A DNA stretch of 64,000 nucleotides from Nansenia antarctica (taxonomy: Eukaryota; Chordata; Actinopteri; Argentiniformes; Microstomatidae): contig OZ022347.1 of assembly GCA_963989245.1 (NCBI GenBank), positions 40,058,794-40,122,793 on the forward strand, in the 5' to 3' direction. The notes beneath the pieces are model-generated. The model saw nothing but the letters and a program-made list of their open reading frames with translations. It was not told the DNA's origin and did no database searches. Of this stretch, positions 31,816 through 41,869 are shown piece by piece (positions within the stretch are counted from its first letter, which is position 1; each line of letters starts with the position of its first letter). The translations under genes were made by a program, and so were the position numbers.

Positions 31816-32157
31816 TTACAAATGTATAATGTCCACCTCATCTGCATAGCTTGGGTGGTGGGCGGGGGGAGGGGGAGGACCCTGATTGTGGGGATTGTAT
31901 TGCTGGTGGTGGGCGGGGGGAGGGGGAGGACCCTGATTGTGGGGATTGTATTGCTGGTGGTGGGCGGGGGGAGGGGGAGGACCCTGATTGTGGGGATTGT
32001 ATTGCTGGTGGTAGTTCTCCCAGGAAGGCATGGATTGTTGGTACGCCAGCTGCTCCCTGTGTGCTGGCCTGGCAGCAGTGTTGTAACTGATGTGTGGCTG
32101 CTCCTGGAGATTGTGCAGCTCATCCAGGAGCTTTATTATCCCTATTTGGGCCCGTGC
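31816..32157 (-). CDS. Harbinger MADF protein, exon 4 (C-terminal region with 51-bp coding repeats)
   Basis: Acceptor attacag precedes 32157. The frame reads ARAQIGIIKLLDELHNLQEQ (BESS-like helical region), then three exact 17-residue repeats (QYNPHNQGPPPPPAHHQ) and the end SYADEVDIIHL. The repeats correspond to a 51-bp tandem repeat at about 31850-32010. The strand with a sensible protein is the minus strand; the Gly-rich plus-strand frames are shadows. It lies inside the transposase intron. Confidence 0.75.
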   Translation of the reverse strand, partial: ARAQIGIIKLLDELHNLQEQPHISYNTAARPAHREQLAYQQSMPSWENYHQQYNPHNQGPPPPPAHHQQYNPHNQGPPPPPAHHQQYNPHNQGPPPPPAHHPSYADEVDIIHL

Positions 32158-32193
32158 CTGTAATCAAGGGTTGAGACCCTCCATCACAGGCAC

Positions 32194-32318
32194 TTGACTA
32201 AGTAGAAAAAGTTCAGCTGCAGTCTTAACAGTGGGGGCTGCAGGCTTCGGCTTCTTCATTTAGGCCTAGTCCAAATTCATCATCTTCCTCCTCTTCAACC
32301 ATTAAGTTTGTCTTCCCA
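32194..32318 (-). pseudogene. Harbinger MADF protein, exon 3, frameshifted
   Basis: Starts after …tcatag with GKTNLMVEEEEDDEFGLG and continues in the next frame as KKPKPAAPTVKTAAELFLLSQ, ending at a weak donor (GTGCCT). At 125 nt it has one base too many for the flanking phases, indicating a 1-bp indel. Confidence 0.6.
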
Positions 32319-32508
32319 CTATGAACAGCAGGGGCTCAGATAAGGAAACATTCATACTTGCCATACATCTTAGAAAAGACACTTGCCCTTACTAAAAGTT
32401 ACTAATTGAATGCGTTATAATGTACATTATCTTATCTTATGTCACATGTGTCATTGAAGATAATATCATGTGACATTGGGGCACTTAACTGATCAAAACC
32501 TGACCTAC

Positions 32509-32665
32509 CCTTTCCCCTGGGTGCATGCGAGGAGAAAAGACATAATCTCCATAAATCTCCAGCCTTTTCGGTCAGCTGCCCCTGACCCACTGGGTGGAAT
32601 CACATCTCTCCTTCTCCGGACATATGTTGTCCATAGACTCCTCCATTTTTTTGGGCACTCCTCAA
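32509..32665 (-). CDS. Harbinger MADF protein, exon 2 (second half of MADF domain)
   Basis: Follows acceptor …ttacag; the donor is GTAGGT. It encodes EECPKKWRSLWTTYVRRRRD and DRKGWRFMEIMSFLL, the second half of a MADF/Myb-SANT-like DNA-binding domain. The phase joins perfectly with exon 1 (…IGCS + VEECPKKWRSL). Confidence 0.85.
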
Positions 32666-32722
32666 CTGTAAATTGAAAAAAGTGAATATTGATTTCATTG
32701 TAACATTCTGTATATTTTACAG

Positions 32723-33309
32723 GTTCCTTGGAACAGGTGACTCATTCACGAGTCTGGCCTTCCAATACAGGATGGGAGAGTCGACTGTGGCAGCCTGTGT
32801 GGATGCGAGCTGCGAGGCTATCAACCAGCAGCTGATGGGGAGCCAGCTGCCTCCTCCGACTGGGGAGGACTGGAGAGCCATTGCTCTGAGGTTTGGGCAG
32901 AGGTGGAACTTCCCCAACTGCATCGGGGCCATGGACGGCAAGCATGTGGTGATTCAGGCACCCCCCAAGTCCGGCAGTCTGTATTTTAATTATAAGAAGA
33001 CCTTCTCCCTCGTGCTGCTTGCCCTCGTTGACGCTGACTATCGCTCCGAGTGGTCCACGTGGGAGAGTTGGGAAGGGTGGGGGGGTTTACGCCACCTCAG
33101 CTCTTGGGAAGGGGATGGAGGCCAAATCCCTCCAAGTGCCAGAGGATGACATCTTTCCACGTGCCGCACACCGTGGAAAGATGCCATTTGTGATGGTGGC
33201 AGATGCCGCATTCCCGCTGACGCGATACCTTATGAGGCCGTTTCCAGGGAGCAACCTGACCCACGACAAGCGTGTCTTCAACTACCGCTTGTCTCGGGCC
33301 AGGAATGTT
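32723..33309 (+). pseudogene. Harbinger transposase, exon 3 first part (DDE domain), frameshifted
   Basis: Encodes FLGTGDSFTSLAFQYRMGES, IGAMDGKHVVIQAPPKSGS (first catalytic Asp), YKKTFSLVLLALVDADYR, then a frame change at about 33045. There cgctccgag has one base fewer than the frame needs. The frame continues VDVGELGRVGG…, VYATSALGKGMEA, FVMVADAAFPLTRYLMRPF (second Asp), and DKRVFNYRLSRARN. A reverse-oriented L1 then interrupts it at 33310. The family is PIF/Harbinger DDE (DDE_Tnp_4-like). Confidence 0.88.
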
Positions 33310-35110
33310 TTTTTTTTGTGATCAAATGTTTCTTTATTTTCTTTTAAAACAAACATAATGACAAAACAAGACAACAAGGCCACATCCTGCAATCAACGCC
33401 CCCAACAGCCCATACAACCACACCACAACACACAAATTACAATATAGCTATCTAGGTATTAGGGACATACACTACAAGTCGGGACCCAAAACGTAAAAGA
33501 AAGTAAAACAAATAACCCCCACCCACCCACCCCAGGGACCAGAGGACAAGTCAGTTACAATTGTGATAACCTACACTCAACTCAAAATATTTTTAAGATC
33601 GACAGCTGTGGATATCCACAAATTAATATTTGCCTCTTTAGCACCATGCATACGGGCTGTAGAGAGTTCCAAATAAACAACATCCAAAAAACTTAAAACC
33701 CATTGTTTAAATGAAAGTGAATGTGGAGGCTTCCAACGTGTGGCAACCATTTTCTTTGCTGCCGTCAGACCAGCAAACAGAATGCGTTTTTTAGTTTGAG
33801 GGAGGGGTAACAGGGAAAGATCATTGAGGATCAATACAGAAGGAGAAGGGGGTATAGTCACAGAGAGCAGAGCAGAAAGTTTAGAAGCGACCATTACCCA
33901 AAACTCTGTAACCTCTGGACACTCCCAAATCATATGAATAAATGTGCCCACAACCCCCAGAGGACACAGAGTACAATTGGGGTCATTTATGATTTTCATA
34001 ATACACATCTTCCGAGGAGTCATATAAGTCCTATGAATAAAATTATAATGAATTTGTTGGTGATCAGGATTCCTTGATGTTTGTAGGACATCTGACCACA
34101 CTTTATCCCAGTCAAATTCTAGGTCTAAGTCCGGGATGTCCACCTTCCATACCGATCCAACTGCCAATGGGAGGTACATGCAGGAAGTACCCATATAATG
34201 TGGAAACTAAGCCCCTCGTACTACCCACCCTGTCCAGAACAACAAGCACCGGGTGCCTATGAAGTGGCTCCTTCCATGGGACCCCATAGGTTTTCATGGC
34301 AGCCCTTAGTTGTAAATAAAAGAAAAAGGAGGAGCGTGGTAAATTAAACTGAATTCGTAACTCTTCAAAAGAGTGAAGACCTTTATCCCCAATAACATCG
34401 CCCAATGAATGAATACCCCCGTCAGCCCATTGTTGGAATCTAATCGGACGCCCCCCAATTAAGAGTGCATCATTATTAAATATTGGTGAGCAGGGGTTCC
34501 ATCCAGAGGGCAGTTTGCATGTTTTCGTCATTGCTCGCCAGACACTGATTAATTGAGAAATGATTGGGCCAAACCGTCACCTACACTGAGCAGGTGGAGT
34601 GTTGGAAAACAGCACCTCCTTCAGAGTGAGAGGAATGTCAATCCCTCTTCCAAAGCACGCCAAGAAACCTCAGCCATGGGATTAAACCAAGTTACCAGAG
34701 GACGCAGTGTGAAAGCCCAATAGTAAAGTTTAAAATTAGGTAGAGAAAGGCCTCCATCCTGTCTCTCACGCTGTAATGTGGTCAATTTAATTCTGGGTCG
34801 TTTACCTCTCCAGATGAATTAAGTAACTGCAGATTGCAATTTGTTCCAATAAAGAGCGGGGGGAGGAAGAGGAAGCATAGAACTTACAAAATTAATTCGG
34901 GGGAGCACATTCATTTTAACTATGGAAACCCTAGCCCTCAGGGAATTCGGCAGTGCAACCCATCTGTCCAAATCCTGTGTTATATTGGAAAGGAAATTCT
35001 TGAAATTGGTATTAGCTGAAGTCAGCAGTGAGGGATAAATGTCAATGCCTATATATTTTAATTTGGTAACTATCGGAATCTGGGAGGGCACAACTGCACT
35101 CCTCATGGAC
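33310..35110 (-). mobile_element. 5'-truncated L1 inserted in the Harbinger transposase exon
   Basis: Perfect 14-bp target duplications gggccaggaatgtt lie at 33296-33309 and 35111-35124. The poly(A) tail is seen as a T run at 33309-33317, so the element reads on the minus strand. Minus-strand frames (34531-33577, and about 35090-34819 with breaks) encode the L1/Tx1 ORF2 C-terminal half: HYNFIHRTYMTPRKM, CTLCPLGVVGTFIHMIWEC, and upstream LKYIGIDIYPSL and MNVLPRINFVSSML. Frameshifts are present; a dead copy. Confidence 0.93.
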
Positions 35111-35436
35111 GGGCCAGGAATGTTGTGGAAAATGCCTTCGGCATCATAGCTTCCCGCTGGAGGGTGCTGTACACCAGGATACATTTGCATCCCAGGAAGG
35201 TGACCACCCTGGTGTTGGCTCTTTGTGTCCTGCACAATTACTTGCAGAGGCCTAGTGGAAGCCAGGTGTGGCTGGATGAGAGTGGAGTTGGTGAGGACGG
35301 TGAGGACAGCCTGGTTTCAGTGAGAAACGTTGACGAAAACAGGTGTACCCGGGAAGCCTACACTGTGCGAGAGAGATACCAGGAGTATTTCTGCTCGCCA
35401 GAGGGTAGTGTGGTATGGCAAGAGAAGATGGTGTAG
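35111..35436 (+). CDS. Harbinger transposase, exon 3 second part (C-terminus)
   Basis: Resumes after the L1 with VENAFGIIASRWRVL (catalytic Glu in ENAFG), RKVTTLVLALCVLHNYLQ and a C-terminal tail ending ERYQEYFCSPEG…, with a stop at 35434-35436. Together with exons 1-3a it gives a DDE transposase of normal length apart from the frameshift and the L1. Confidence 0.85.
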
Positions 35437-35439
35437 GCC

Positions 35440-35800
35440 ATCGCCTACATCACCATCGCCTGCCACACCACCGCCTGCTTCTGCCAATGTTTCTCACTGA
35501 AAGTGCCACACCACCGCCTGCCACACCACCGCCTGCAACACCTCTGCCTGCCATACCACCGCCTGCCACACCTCTGTCTGCGATACCATCGCCTGCCACA
35601 CCTCTGCCTGCCATACCATCGCCTGCCCTACCTCTGCCTGCCATACCATCGCCTGCAGTCCACACCTCTGCCTGCCATACCATCGCCTGCCCCACCTCTG
35701 TCTGCCATACCATCGCCTGCCACACCTCTGCCTGCCACACCATCGCCTGCCACACCATCATCGCCTGCCACACCTCTGCCTGCCACACCATCTGTATTAA
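35440..35800. repeat. Minisatellite, about 15-18-bp units (cctgccacaccatcg type)
   Basis: About 20 variant units alternate between ccataccatcgcctg and cacacctctgcctg. Overlapping ORFs on both strands are repeat artefacts. Confidence 0.92.
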
Positions 35801-35910
35801 AACACTTCATATTTAATTATATAGAAGTTATTTTGTGATGCTTATTATTACATTTCTTTGTACCATTTATTTCTGCTAAACCTATTTGTTTACTTTCCAG
35901 TTCTTTCCTG

Positions 35911-36382
35911 CCCTGGCTCCACCAGTCCTACCCAGGCCTTCCACCGCCTGCCCTGGCTCCACCAGTCCTACCCAGGCCTTCCACCGCCTGCCCTGGCTCC
36001 ACCACTCCTACCCAGGCCTTCCACCGCCTGCCCTGGCTCCACCACTCCTACCCAGGCCTTCCACCGCCTGCCCTGGCTCCACCACTCCTACCCAGGCCTT
36101 CCACCGCCTGCCCTGGCTCCACCACTCCTACCCAGGCCTTCCACCGCCTGCCCTGGCTCCACCAGTCCTACCCAGGCCTTCCACCGCCTGCCCTGGCTCC
36201 ACCACTCCTACCCAGGCCTTCCACCGCCTGCCCTGGCTCCACCACTCCTACCCAGGCCTTCCACCGCCTGCCCTGGCTCCACCAGTCCTACCCAGGCCTT
36301 CCACCGCCTGCCCTGGCTCCACCACTCCTACCCAGGCCTTCCACCGCCTGCCCTGGCTCCACCAGTCCTACCCAGGCCGACC
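35911..36382. repeat. 40-bp minisatellite, about 11.7 copies
   Basis: Unit ccctggctccaccagtccta/cccaggccttccaccgcctg, nearly perfect, with an accag/accac single-base variant. The 198- and 219-codon ORFs over it are artefacts. Confidence 0.97.
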
Positions 36383-37235
36383 ACCGCCATCATCAAAACA
36401 AAACAAACAAACAACCCAAAAATATATATATTATTTTTTTACTGCATCTGTTCTGCTGTCCTCCACTGTACCAAATCAATAGGAATAAATGTGTGTTTTG
36501 GAAATGACTGTCTGTGATAGGAGTGTATCGCCCACCATCTGCTCATCATAGCACCCTTGATAACTTATATACAATGTGTTAACAGCACAGCGTACTGTAT
36601 ATGGAATGGTTTTTCCGTCTGACATCTCAGTGGCCCCTTAACACGCCTAACAAACATTGCCAAAATGTAGGGAGAACGTTATACTGACCATTATTAAAGG
36701 GATGGTTCACTATGTTGACACTTGTTTTTATACAAATCTCTCTAAAAATGTCTTAAATGTACTAAATATTTAAAATGTATGCCATTTGAGTGCAATAATA
36801 ATAGTTCAAACTATTTATGAAACTATCCCTCATCTGAATAGAAATCAATAACACAGTCTGTAGGTCAAAACAATACAGTGTGTAAATGATTGCTATTCAG
36901 CAAGTCAAAGTGTAGACTTTTTCAAACAGGTCTTATCTTCTTATCATCTTATCAGGTCTTATCGTTTTCCATTGTTAATCAATTATTGAAACTAGATCTA
37001 ATTATTGAAGCTAGATCTAATTATTGAAGCTAGATCTAACGTTAGTAAAAACCACTGCAATACATTCACGTAGATTACATTACATCGTGAACACCCCTGG
37101 TACATTCGTAGAGAGACGTCTGAGTGAGAGCTGCACGCTAACGTTAGTTATCTGAGGTAGCTAGCTACTTAGCTAGTCTGAGAGAGAGCTGCACGCTAAC
37201 ATTAGTTATCTGAAGTAGCTACTTAGCTAACTTAC
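36383..37235. other. Non-coding Harbinger interior (intron 1 of the MADF gene)
   Basis: Contains attattgaagctagatcta repeated three times (about 36980-37037) and a duplicated block with agagctgcacgctaac (about 37125-37215). No coding signal. Confidence 0.55.
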
Positions 37236-37368
37236 CAGAGCATCCAATAGCAAGAGATATTGCTCTCCATGATTGGTCTCTTTTATTTGTGTCCGTATAC
37301 CTCTCATAGCTGGGGTCGTATAGCTCCCTATGGCACTGAATAAACGTGATGAGCTTTTCGTCATCCAT
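37236..37368 (-). CDS. Harbinger MADF protein, exon 1 (start and first half of MADF domain)
   Basis: ATG at 37368 (minus) opens MDDEKLITFIQCHRELYDPS, then NKRDQSWRAISLAIGCS, the classic start of a MADF (Adf-1-type Myb/SANT-like) domain. Donor GTAAGT follows 37236. In Harbinger systems this protein binds the transposon ends and brings the transposase to the nucleus (known for the family). Exons 2-4 lie 4.6-5.4 kb downstream, inside the transposase intron. Confidence 0.87.
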
Positions 37369-38639
37369 TTTTACATACACGGAGCCTAGGTACAGTAGAG
37401 TAAATATAAATGTTGGGTTGCCAGATGTCTGGTTTTCAGTGGACAGTGTCTATACAACATATGTGTGTATAATTTGGCTGGTCATTCAGTCGTGCTAGAT
37501 TAGAAATCTGGCAACCCCGTGCAGCCAAAAACTATATTGTAGATGAGTAAACTAATATAATATATATATTATAAGTATAAATAACGTTACTTGTTCAAAG
37601 ATTTACGATAGCCTTCAACCTTCAGCACGTCATAGAAACACACAGTCAAGAAACAAAATATGTTTACATGTCTCTGATTCCTTTTCTGTTTCACCCTATC
37701 CTGCCTTGCAAAGTCACACATTGTTTTGGAGAGTTAAAAATATGTTTTAAAATAGGTCATTGATGTCGTCATGCAATTAGCGAAAAGGCGAGAAATTTCT
37801 AATGACAGCTGTGCCACGGATTAGTGAATGATGTGCCTGGCACACTGAAAAGAAGATGAGGTTTACCAAATGGCATCCATTATCCGTTGTGTCCAGTATG
37901 TATTTGAAATATATGATATGAAAATGAAATGATAATGTTGTACATCATAAACCCTTCATGTACCGTAGGTACTGTATCAGACCTTTTGGGTCAGACCTTC
38001 AGCCTTTAACTTCTTTCAAAAAAGGAGACAGTCAGAAATGTATGCTCCAGTCTCTCTCCCCGTTATGAGTGACTCAATTAATTTAGATAGACCAGTTGAA
38101 GTTTTCCCAATTGTCCCATTGTGATGCAATAATCCGTCGCACCACAAACTTTTACAAAATTTGACAGTGCGACAAAACTCGCACGCCGTGTGCTTTGTCC
38201 CATTCAAAATGAATGGAATCGAATTTTCGCTGCATGATCTTTTCACAAAACTCTTATTTTTGTTTCCCCTCAAGGAAGGTTTCAGCTACCACTCATGCAC
38301 TCCTTGACCGTCAGTAAATGTGTTTTATGTTGACGCAAAACGCAAGCAACTTTAAGGGAACATTCATTAGCACGTTGTTGGGCAGTGAATTAATGTGTTT
38401 GAATTCTGGTGGATCGATCATATTGGCCTCTGTATTGTGTATTTTCTCTGTTCTCGGTTCAGATTTGAGTGTGTATGTTTCTGCTCAAAAGATGGGTTTA
38501 GTCTCGTAACGCTTTACATTGCCGCTTTTAATAATCGCCATGGTCTCCAAACATATCAGACATACAGGGTTTGAACTGAACTGCCCGTGGGAAGAATGAA
38601 CATGTGAGAGTCTGTCCATTCTTCATTAAAAGGACAAAA
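37369..38639. other. Harbinger right end and adjoining intronic sequence
   Basis: Promoter side of the MADF gene, then the sub-terminal motif at 38185-38205. No other gene is seen. Confidence 0.5.
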
Positions 38640-39462
38640 CAGAGATAATTGTATTCGGTGCACCTGACAAATGATCGAAAGTCAGTGCAAAACTTAATTC
38701 TCTCTCTAAACTAAAAAACAGGTCAGAAATCTTAGTGTAATTCTAGACTCTAAACTTCAACAGCCACATGAACTCGATAACTAAATCAGCCTACTATCAC
38801 CTAAAAAACATAACAAGAATAAGAAGTTTCATGTCCAAATAAAAAAAAAACTCATCCATGCATTTGTTTCGAGTAGACTTGATTATTGTAATGGTCTACT
38901 AACAGGCCTATCTAAAGGGGCTGTTCGTAAGCTGCAGCTCATCCAAAACGCAACTGCTAGGGTCCGAACAAAAATGAATACGTTTGAACACATTACACAA
39001 ATCCTGAGATCCCTACACTGGCTACCAGTCTCTCACAGAAAATGGTCTTGGACCAAAATACATCAGATCTCCTCCCACCCTATATTCCCGCAAGGCCCCT
39101 AAGGTCAGGTGAGACTAATCAGCTAATAATTCCAAGAGTAAAAACAAAACACGGTGCAGCATGCTCCTGGAACAAACGCCCTGAAGAAATCAACAGGCGC
39201 AAACCCTAAACATATTTAAATCTAAGCTGAAAACCTTCATGTTTTGCAGCAGTTATGATTAAACACTTCTATCAATGTATTTTATCCATGAACTATTGTC
39301 TTATTAAATGTTTTATCTATTCATCTCTTATATTTGCTTTTATTCAGTCGTTTTTATTTTCTTGCTATGCTCCTCTTGCTGTATTTTTAAATAATGTATG
39401 TAAAGCACTTTGAATTGCCCGTTGTATGAAATGTGCCATACAAATAAACTTGCCTTGCCACT
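38640..39462 (+). pseudogene. CR1/Rex1-like LINE 3' end, decayed
   Basis: Broken frames read a LINE C-terminus (LGVILDSKL-like, SRLDYCNGLLTGLSKGAVRK, LQLIQNATARVRT, LRSLHWLPVSHR). A 3' UTR ends gtaaagcactttgaattgcc…gccatacaaataaacttgcc. Many stops. Confidence 0.8.
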
Positions 39463-39520
39463 GGCAGCATTGATTTTACAGCAGTGCAATGACCCTCACC
39501 ACTATACAACAAAGACTTAC

Positions 39521-39849
39521 CATCCGTGTCTTCAAGCTCCACTTCTACTTCGACCTCTTCTTTCACCATCACTCCCTCCTTCCTCATTTCTTCTCCTCCA
39601 TCTTCTTCTTTCACCATCACACCCTTCTGCATTACAGCTGCACCTCCATCTTCTTCTTTCACCATCACTCTCTTCTCCTCCACTTCTTCTTTCACCATCA
39701 CACCATTCTCCTCTACATCTTCTTCCTCCAGCTTCACTGCCACCATCTCTGGAACCCACTGTGTGATTTTCAGGGCTGGAGAACCACAGCCAGATCCGGG
39801 GGACTCTGTGGACTCTGGTTCATACATGGTTACATGAGCTGAAGAGGAC
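39521..39849 (-). CDS. C2H2 zinc-finger protein, exon 2 (acidic region with repeated V-K-x-E motifs)
   Basis: Acceptor …gctgcag precedes 39849; donor GTAAGT follows 39521 (GATG|GTAAGT). The phase joins exon 1 (CA|G) and exon 3 (G|AT). It encodes SSSAHVTMYEPESTESPGSG, ALKITQWVPEMVAVKLEEED, then four copies of an MVKEE-containing acidic repeat, ending LEDTD. Each VKEE, and VKLE before them, fits the psi-K-x-E SUMO-acceptor consensus. Such acidic VKEE-rich leaders are common in teleost multi-finger genes (recalled). The plus-strand Ser/Phe-rich ORFs here are shadows. Confidence 0.85.
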
Positions 39850-40697
39850 CTGCAGCTAGAAACAATGGAGGCACAAACAGTGCAGAGTCAGTTATAAATG
39901 ACAGCCAACCAGTTCACTGAAAGCCCATCTAGACTGACAGGACATGTCCTGCAAATGCAATAATCTATGGATTACTGATTGCATTTCTTTGTAATTAAAG
40001 GGTCTGGAAAATAGACATTAAACGGTTCCAATTGTATTTTGTGTCCAAGAAAAAATGACAATAATCTTCTAGTTAGGCTCAACTTCCTGGTCAGACAGAG
40101 GGCTGTATTGGCGAGGACTTTGCATGCTTGACTGGCAGCTCCCTTTCAAGCAAGCTTGCTGCGTTATCATACATGACATTCATCTATTAGATGTGCTTAT
40201 AGTTCTGCTCTTTAATTGCCAACTGTTTCGCTGCTGCTGAAATGTACTGAGCTAATACAATGACTTGGCTAAGATTATAGTTATGCACCTGGCGGTATAA
40301 TTCATCATATCAATTCAATGACCACCATTAGCATACTGTACACCTGGCACCCTATGGTACGCTTGCCCGGAGCAAGTAAAAAATTCACCGGATTTGTTTG
40401 CGCGAGCCCGACAACGCTGCTGGATCCTGGATATTTTTACCTGTGTGCAGGAAGAACAACAGACGGCGCAGGCGCCAGACCAGACTAGATGATCGTGGAG
40501 GGAAGATATTATTATTATTATGCCGTCTGTTGTTCTTCCTGCACACAGTTAAAAGTATCCAGGATCCAGCAGCGTCATCGGGCTCGCGCAAACAAACCCG
40601 GCGATTTTTTTACTTGTTCCGGACAAGCATTACTGTCGAACCCTGTGAACACAATAGGCTACTTGTGGACAGGATTCACAGCATGTGTATGACTTAC
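39850..40697. other. Intron 1 of the zinc-finger gene
   Basis: 848 bp with consensus borders. Contains the foldback element at 40363-40632 and nothing else recognised. Confidence 0.75.
40363..40632. mobile_element. Foldback element with inverted arms of about 105 bp
   Basis: The left arm (40363-40468: ttgcccggagcaagtaaaaaattc…) pairs with the right arm (40517-40632: …gatttttttacttgttccggacaag). The inner block ggatcctggata/tatccaggatcc and the block gaagaacaacagacggc/gccgtctgttgttcttc are near perfect. A spacer of about 48 bp separates them. Confidence 0.88.
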
Positions 40698-40843
40698 TGA
40701 TCAGTTGTACCACAATGGTGTTGTCCTCCTTTTCTAATTCGCTGTCGTATTTTCACAATATCCTCCATGTTTAGTTTCTTCCCACACTGGACGTAGCACT
40801 GGCGCATGTCGTCATGACCAGAACAAGCAGAAGCATCCATCAT
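40698..40843 (-). CDS. C2H2 zinc-finger protein, exon 1 (start)
   Basis: Two adjacent ATGs (40843 and 40840) open MMDASACSGHDDMRQCYVQC, GKKLNMEDIVKIRQRIRKGG, then QHHCGTTD. A C-x2-C…H-x-C-like arrangement (CYVQC and HHC) hints at a small extra zinc site. Donor GTAAGT follows 40698, leaving CA to be completed by exon 2. The start is chosen as the first Met in frame; 5' UTR exons may exist further upstream. Confidence 0.75.
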
Positions 40844-40989
40844 TGCCCAGATGGGGAGTTCACAGTGCAGGGAATCCTACGAATAAAGATGATAAAAATA
40901 TTAAAACAAAAGTGAAGAAATGTAATCAAAACATATTTTATGTTATTTGTTTTACCAGAAGTGGAAAACAGTAGCCAAGCTATAGGTCC

Positions 40990-41000
40990 ACATATATATA

Positions 41001-41058
<58 letters not shown>
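40990..41058. repeat. (TA)n microsatellite
   Basis: Nearly pure TA repeat with one break. Confidence 0.97.
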
Positions 41059-41059
<1 letters not shown>

Positions 41060-41119
41060 TTTTGGACACTGACAGAATTGTTGTTATTTTATCTGTTTAC
41101 CAAAACATATTCAAGTTGC

Positions 41120-41285
41120 AGTTATAGAATGCATATGGCCTTAAAGTGCAGACTAAATACCCTCTTTAATTTGAGGGTATTCACATCCAGATTGGAGGAA
41201 GGGTCTAGGAATTACAGCTCTTTAATATGTGGCCCCCTCTTTTTCAAGGGAAAACCAAAAGTCTTATCTTTCTATTGAAAGGTAA
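41120..41285. mobile_element. Tc1-type terminal fragment
   Basis: Contains gagggtattcacatccagattggaggaagggtctaggaattacagct, closely matching the end of the Tc1 fragment at 42705-42775, with ccctctttttcaagggaaaaccaaaagt. Probably a solo end or deletion relic. Confidence 0.65.
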
Positions 41286-41869
41286 GAGATTACAGATTTG
41301 AATAGATCAAGTTTGTATTGTTACATTTAAAATATATAGGGGTGTAACGGTAGAGAAACATTTCAAGAAACAGCAGTGTAAAAGTAAGTAAGTAAGTAAA
41401 TAAGTAGGTGGGTAAAGCATTATTTATATAACGCCTTTCGAACATGAAATGCAATCTTTTACTGAACAAAAAGTGCCATCGATAAGTGGTGGAAAGTGTT
41501 TGTGCTTGTTTATAAAGGGCTGGTAACATTTGCTGTCTGAAATGCGGACGAGAGGGAACTAGTAGGCCTACGTCATGTCATGAGTAATTCACTACTACGG
41601 TAATGTTACAGAGTTGGCTGGTTAACTAGCCAAACAAAGCCACATCTATGAACATGATTGTATTTGATAGTAATGAATAAGTATGTAATAATGATCTTGT
41701 ATCACTAACGCAGCTCTGTACTGACCATTGTATCTAGCAGCTCTCTGCTTCATTCATCAATCACTCCAACTCCTACCGTCAGGTCGGCGCCTCCGTTGTT
41801 GTTCAAGCTAGTGTCGCTTTCCCAGTCTTTGTGTAATAAGTGAACATATTGTAATGTTTGCCCTCTGGC
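41286..41869. other. No gene seen
   Basis: Contains short (agta)n near 41385-41410. Otherwise unremarkable sequence between repeats. Confidence 0.5.

Larger units (their letters stand above)
23511..38205. mobile_element. PIF/Harbinger-type DNA transposon with two genes, inflated by nested elements
   Basis: The left end has three direct copies of aatgcacacggcgtgcga…ttttgttgcacc (23514-23690). The right end (about 38155-38205) has the inverted motif cgcacgccgtgtgctttg. Between them lie the two genes expected of Harbinger elements: a DDE transposase (+) and a MADF/Myb-like protein (-). Excluding the 6.3-kb L1, the 1.8-kb L1 and minisatellites, the core is about 6 kb. Exact termini and the 3-bp target duplication are not certain because only sub-terminal motifs match. 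The whole element sits in intron 2 of the zinc-finger gene. Confidence 0.75.

Noticed and set aside
35440..36517. Long Pro/His/Ala-rich ORFs
   Set aside because: Frames across two minisatellites with unit lengths that avoid stops; no domain and no codon preference.
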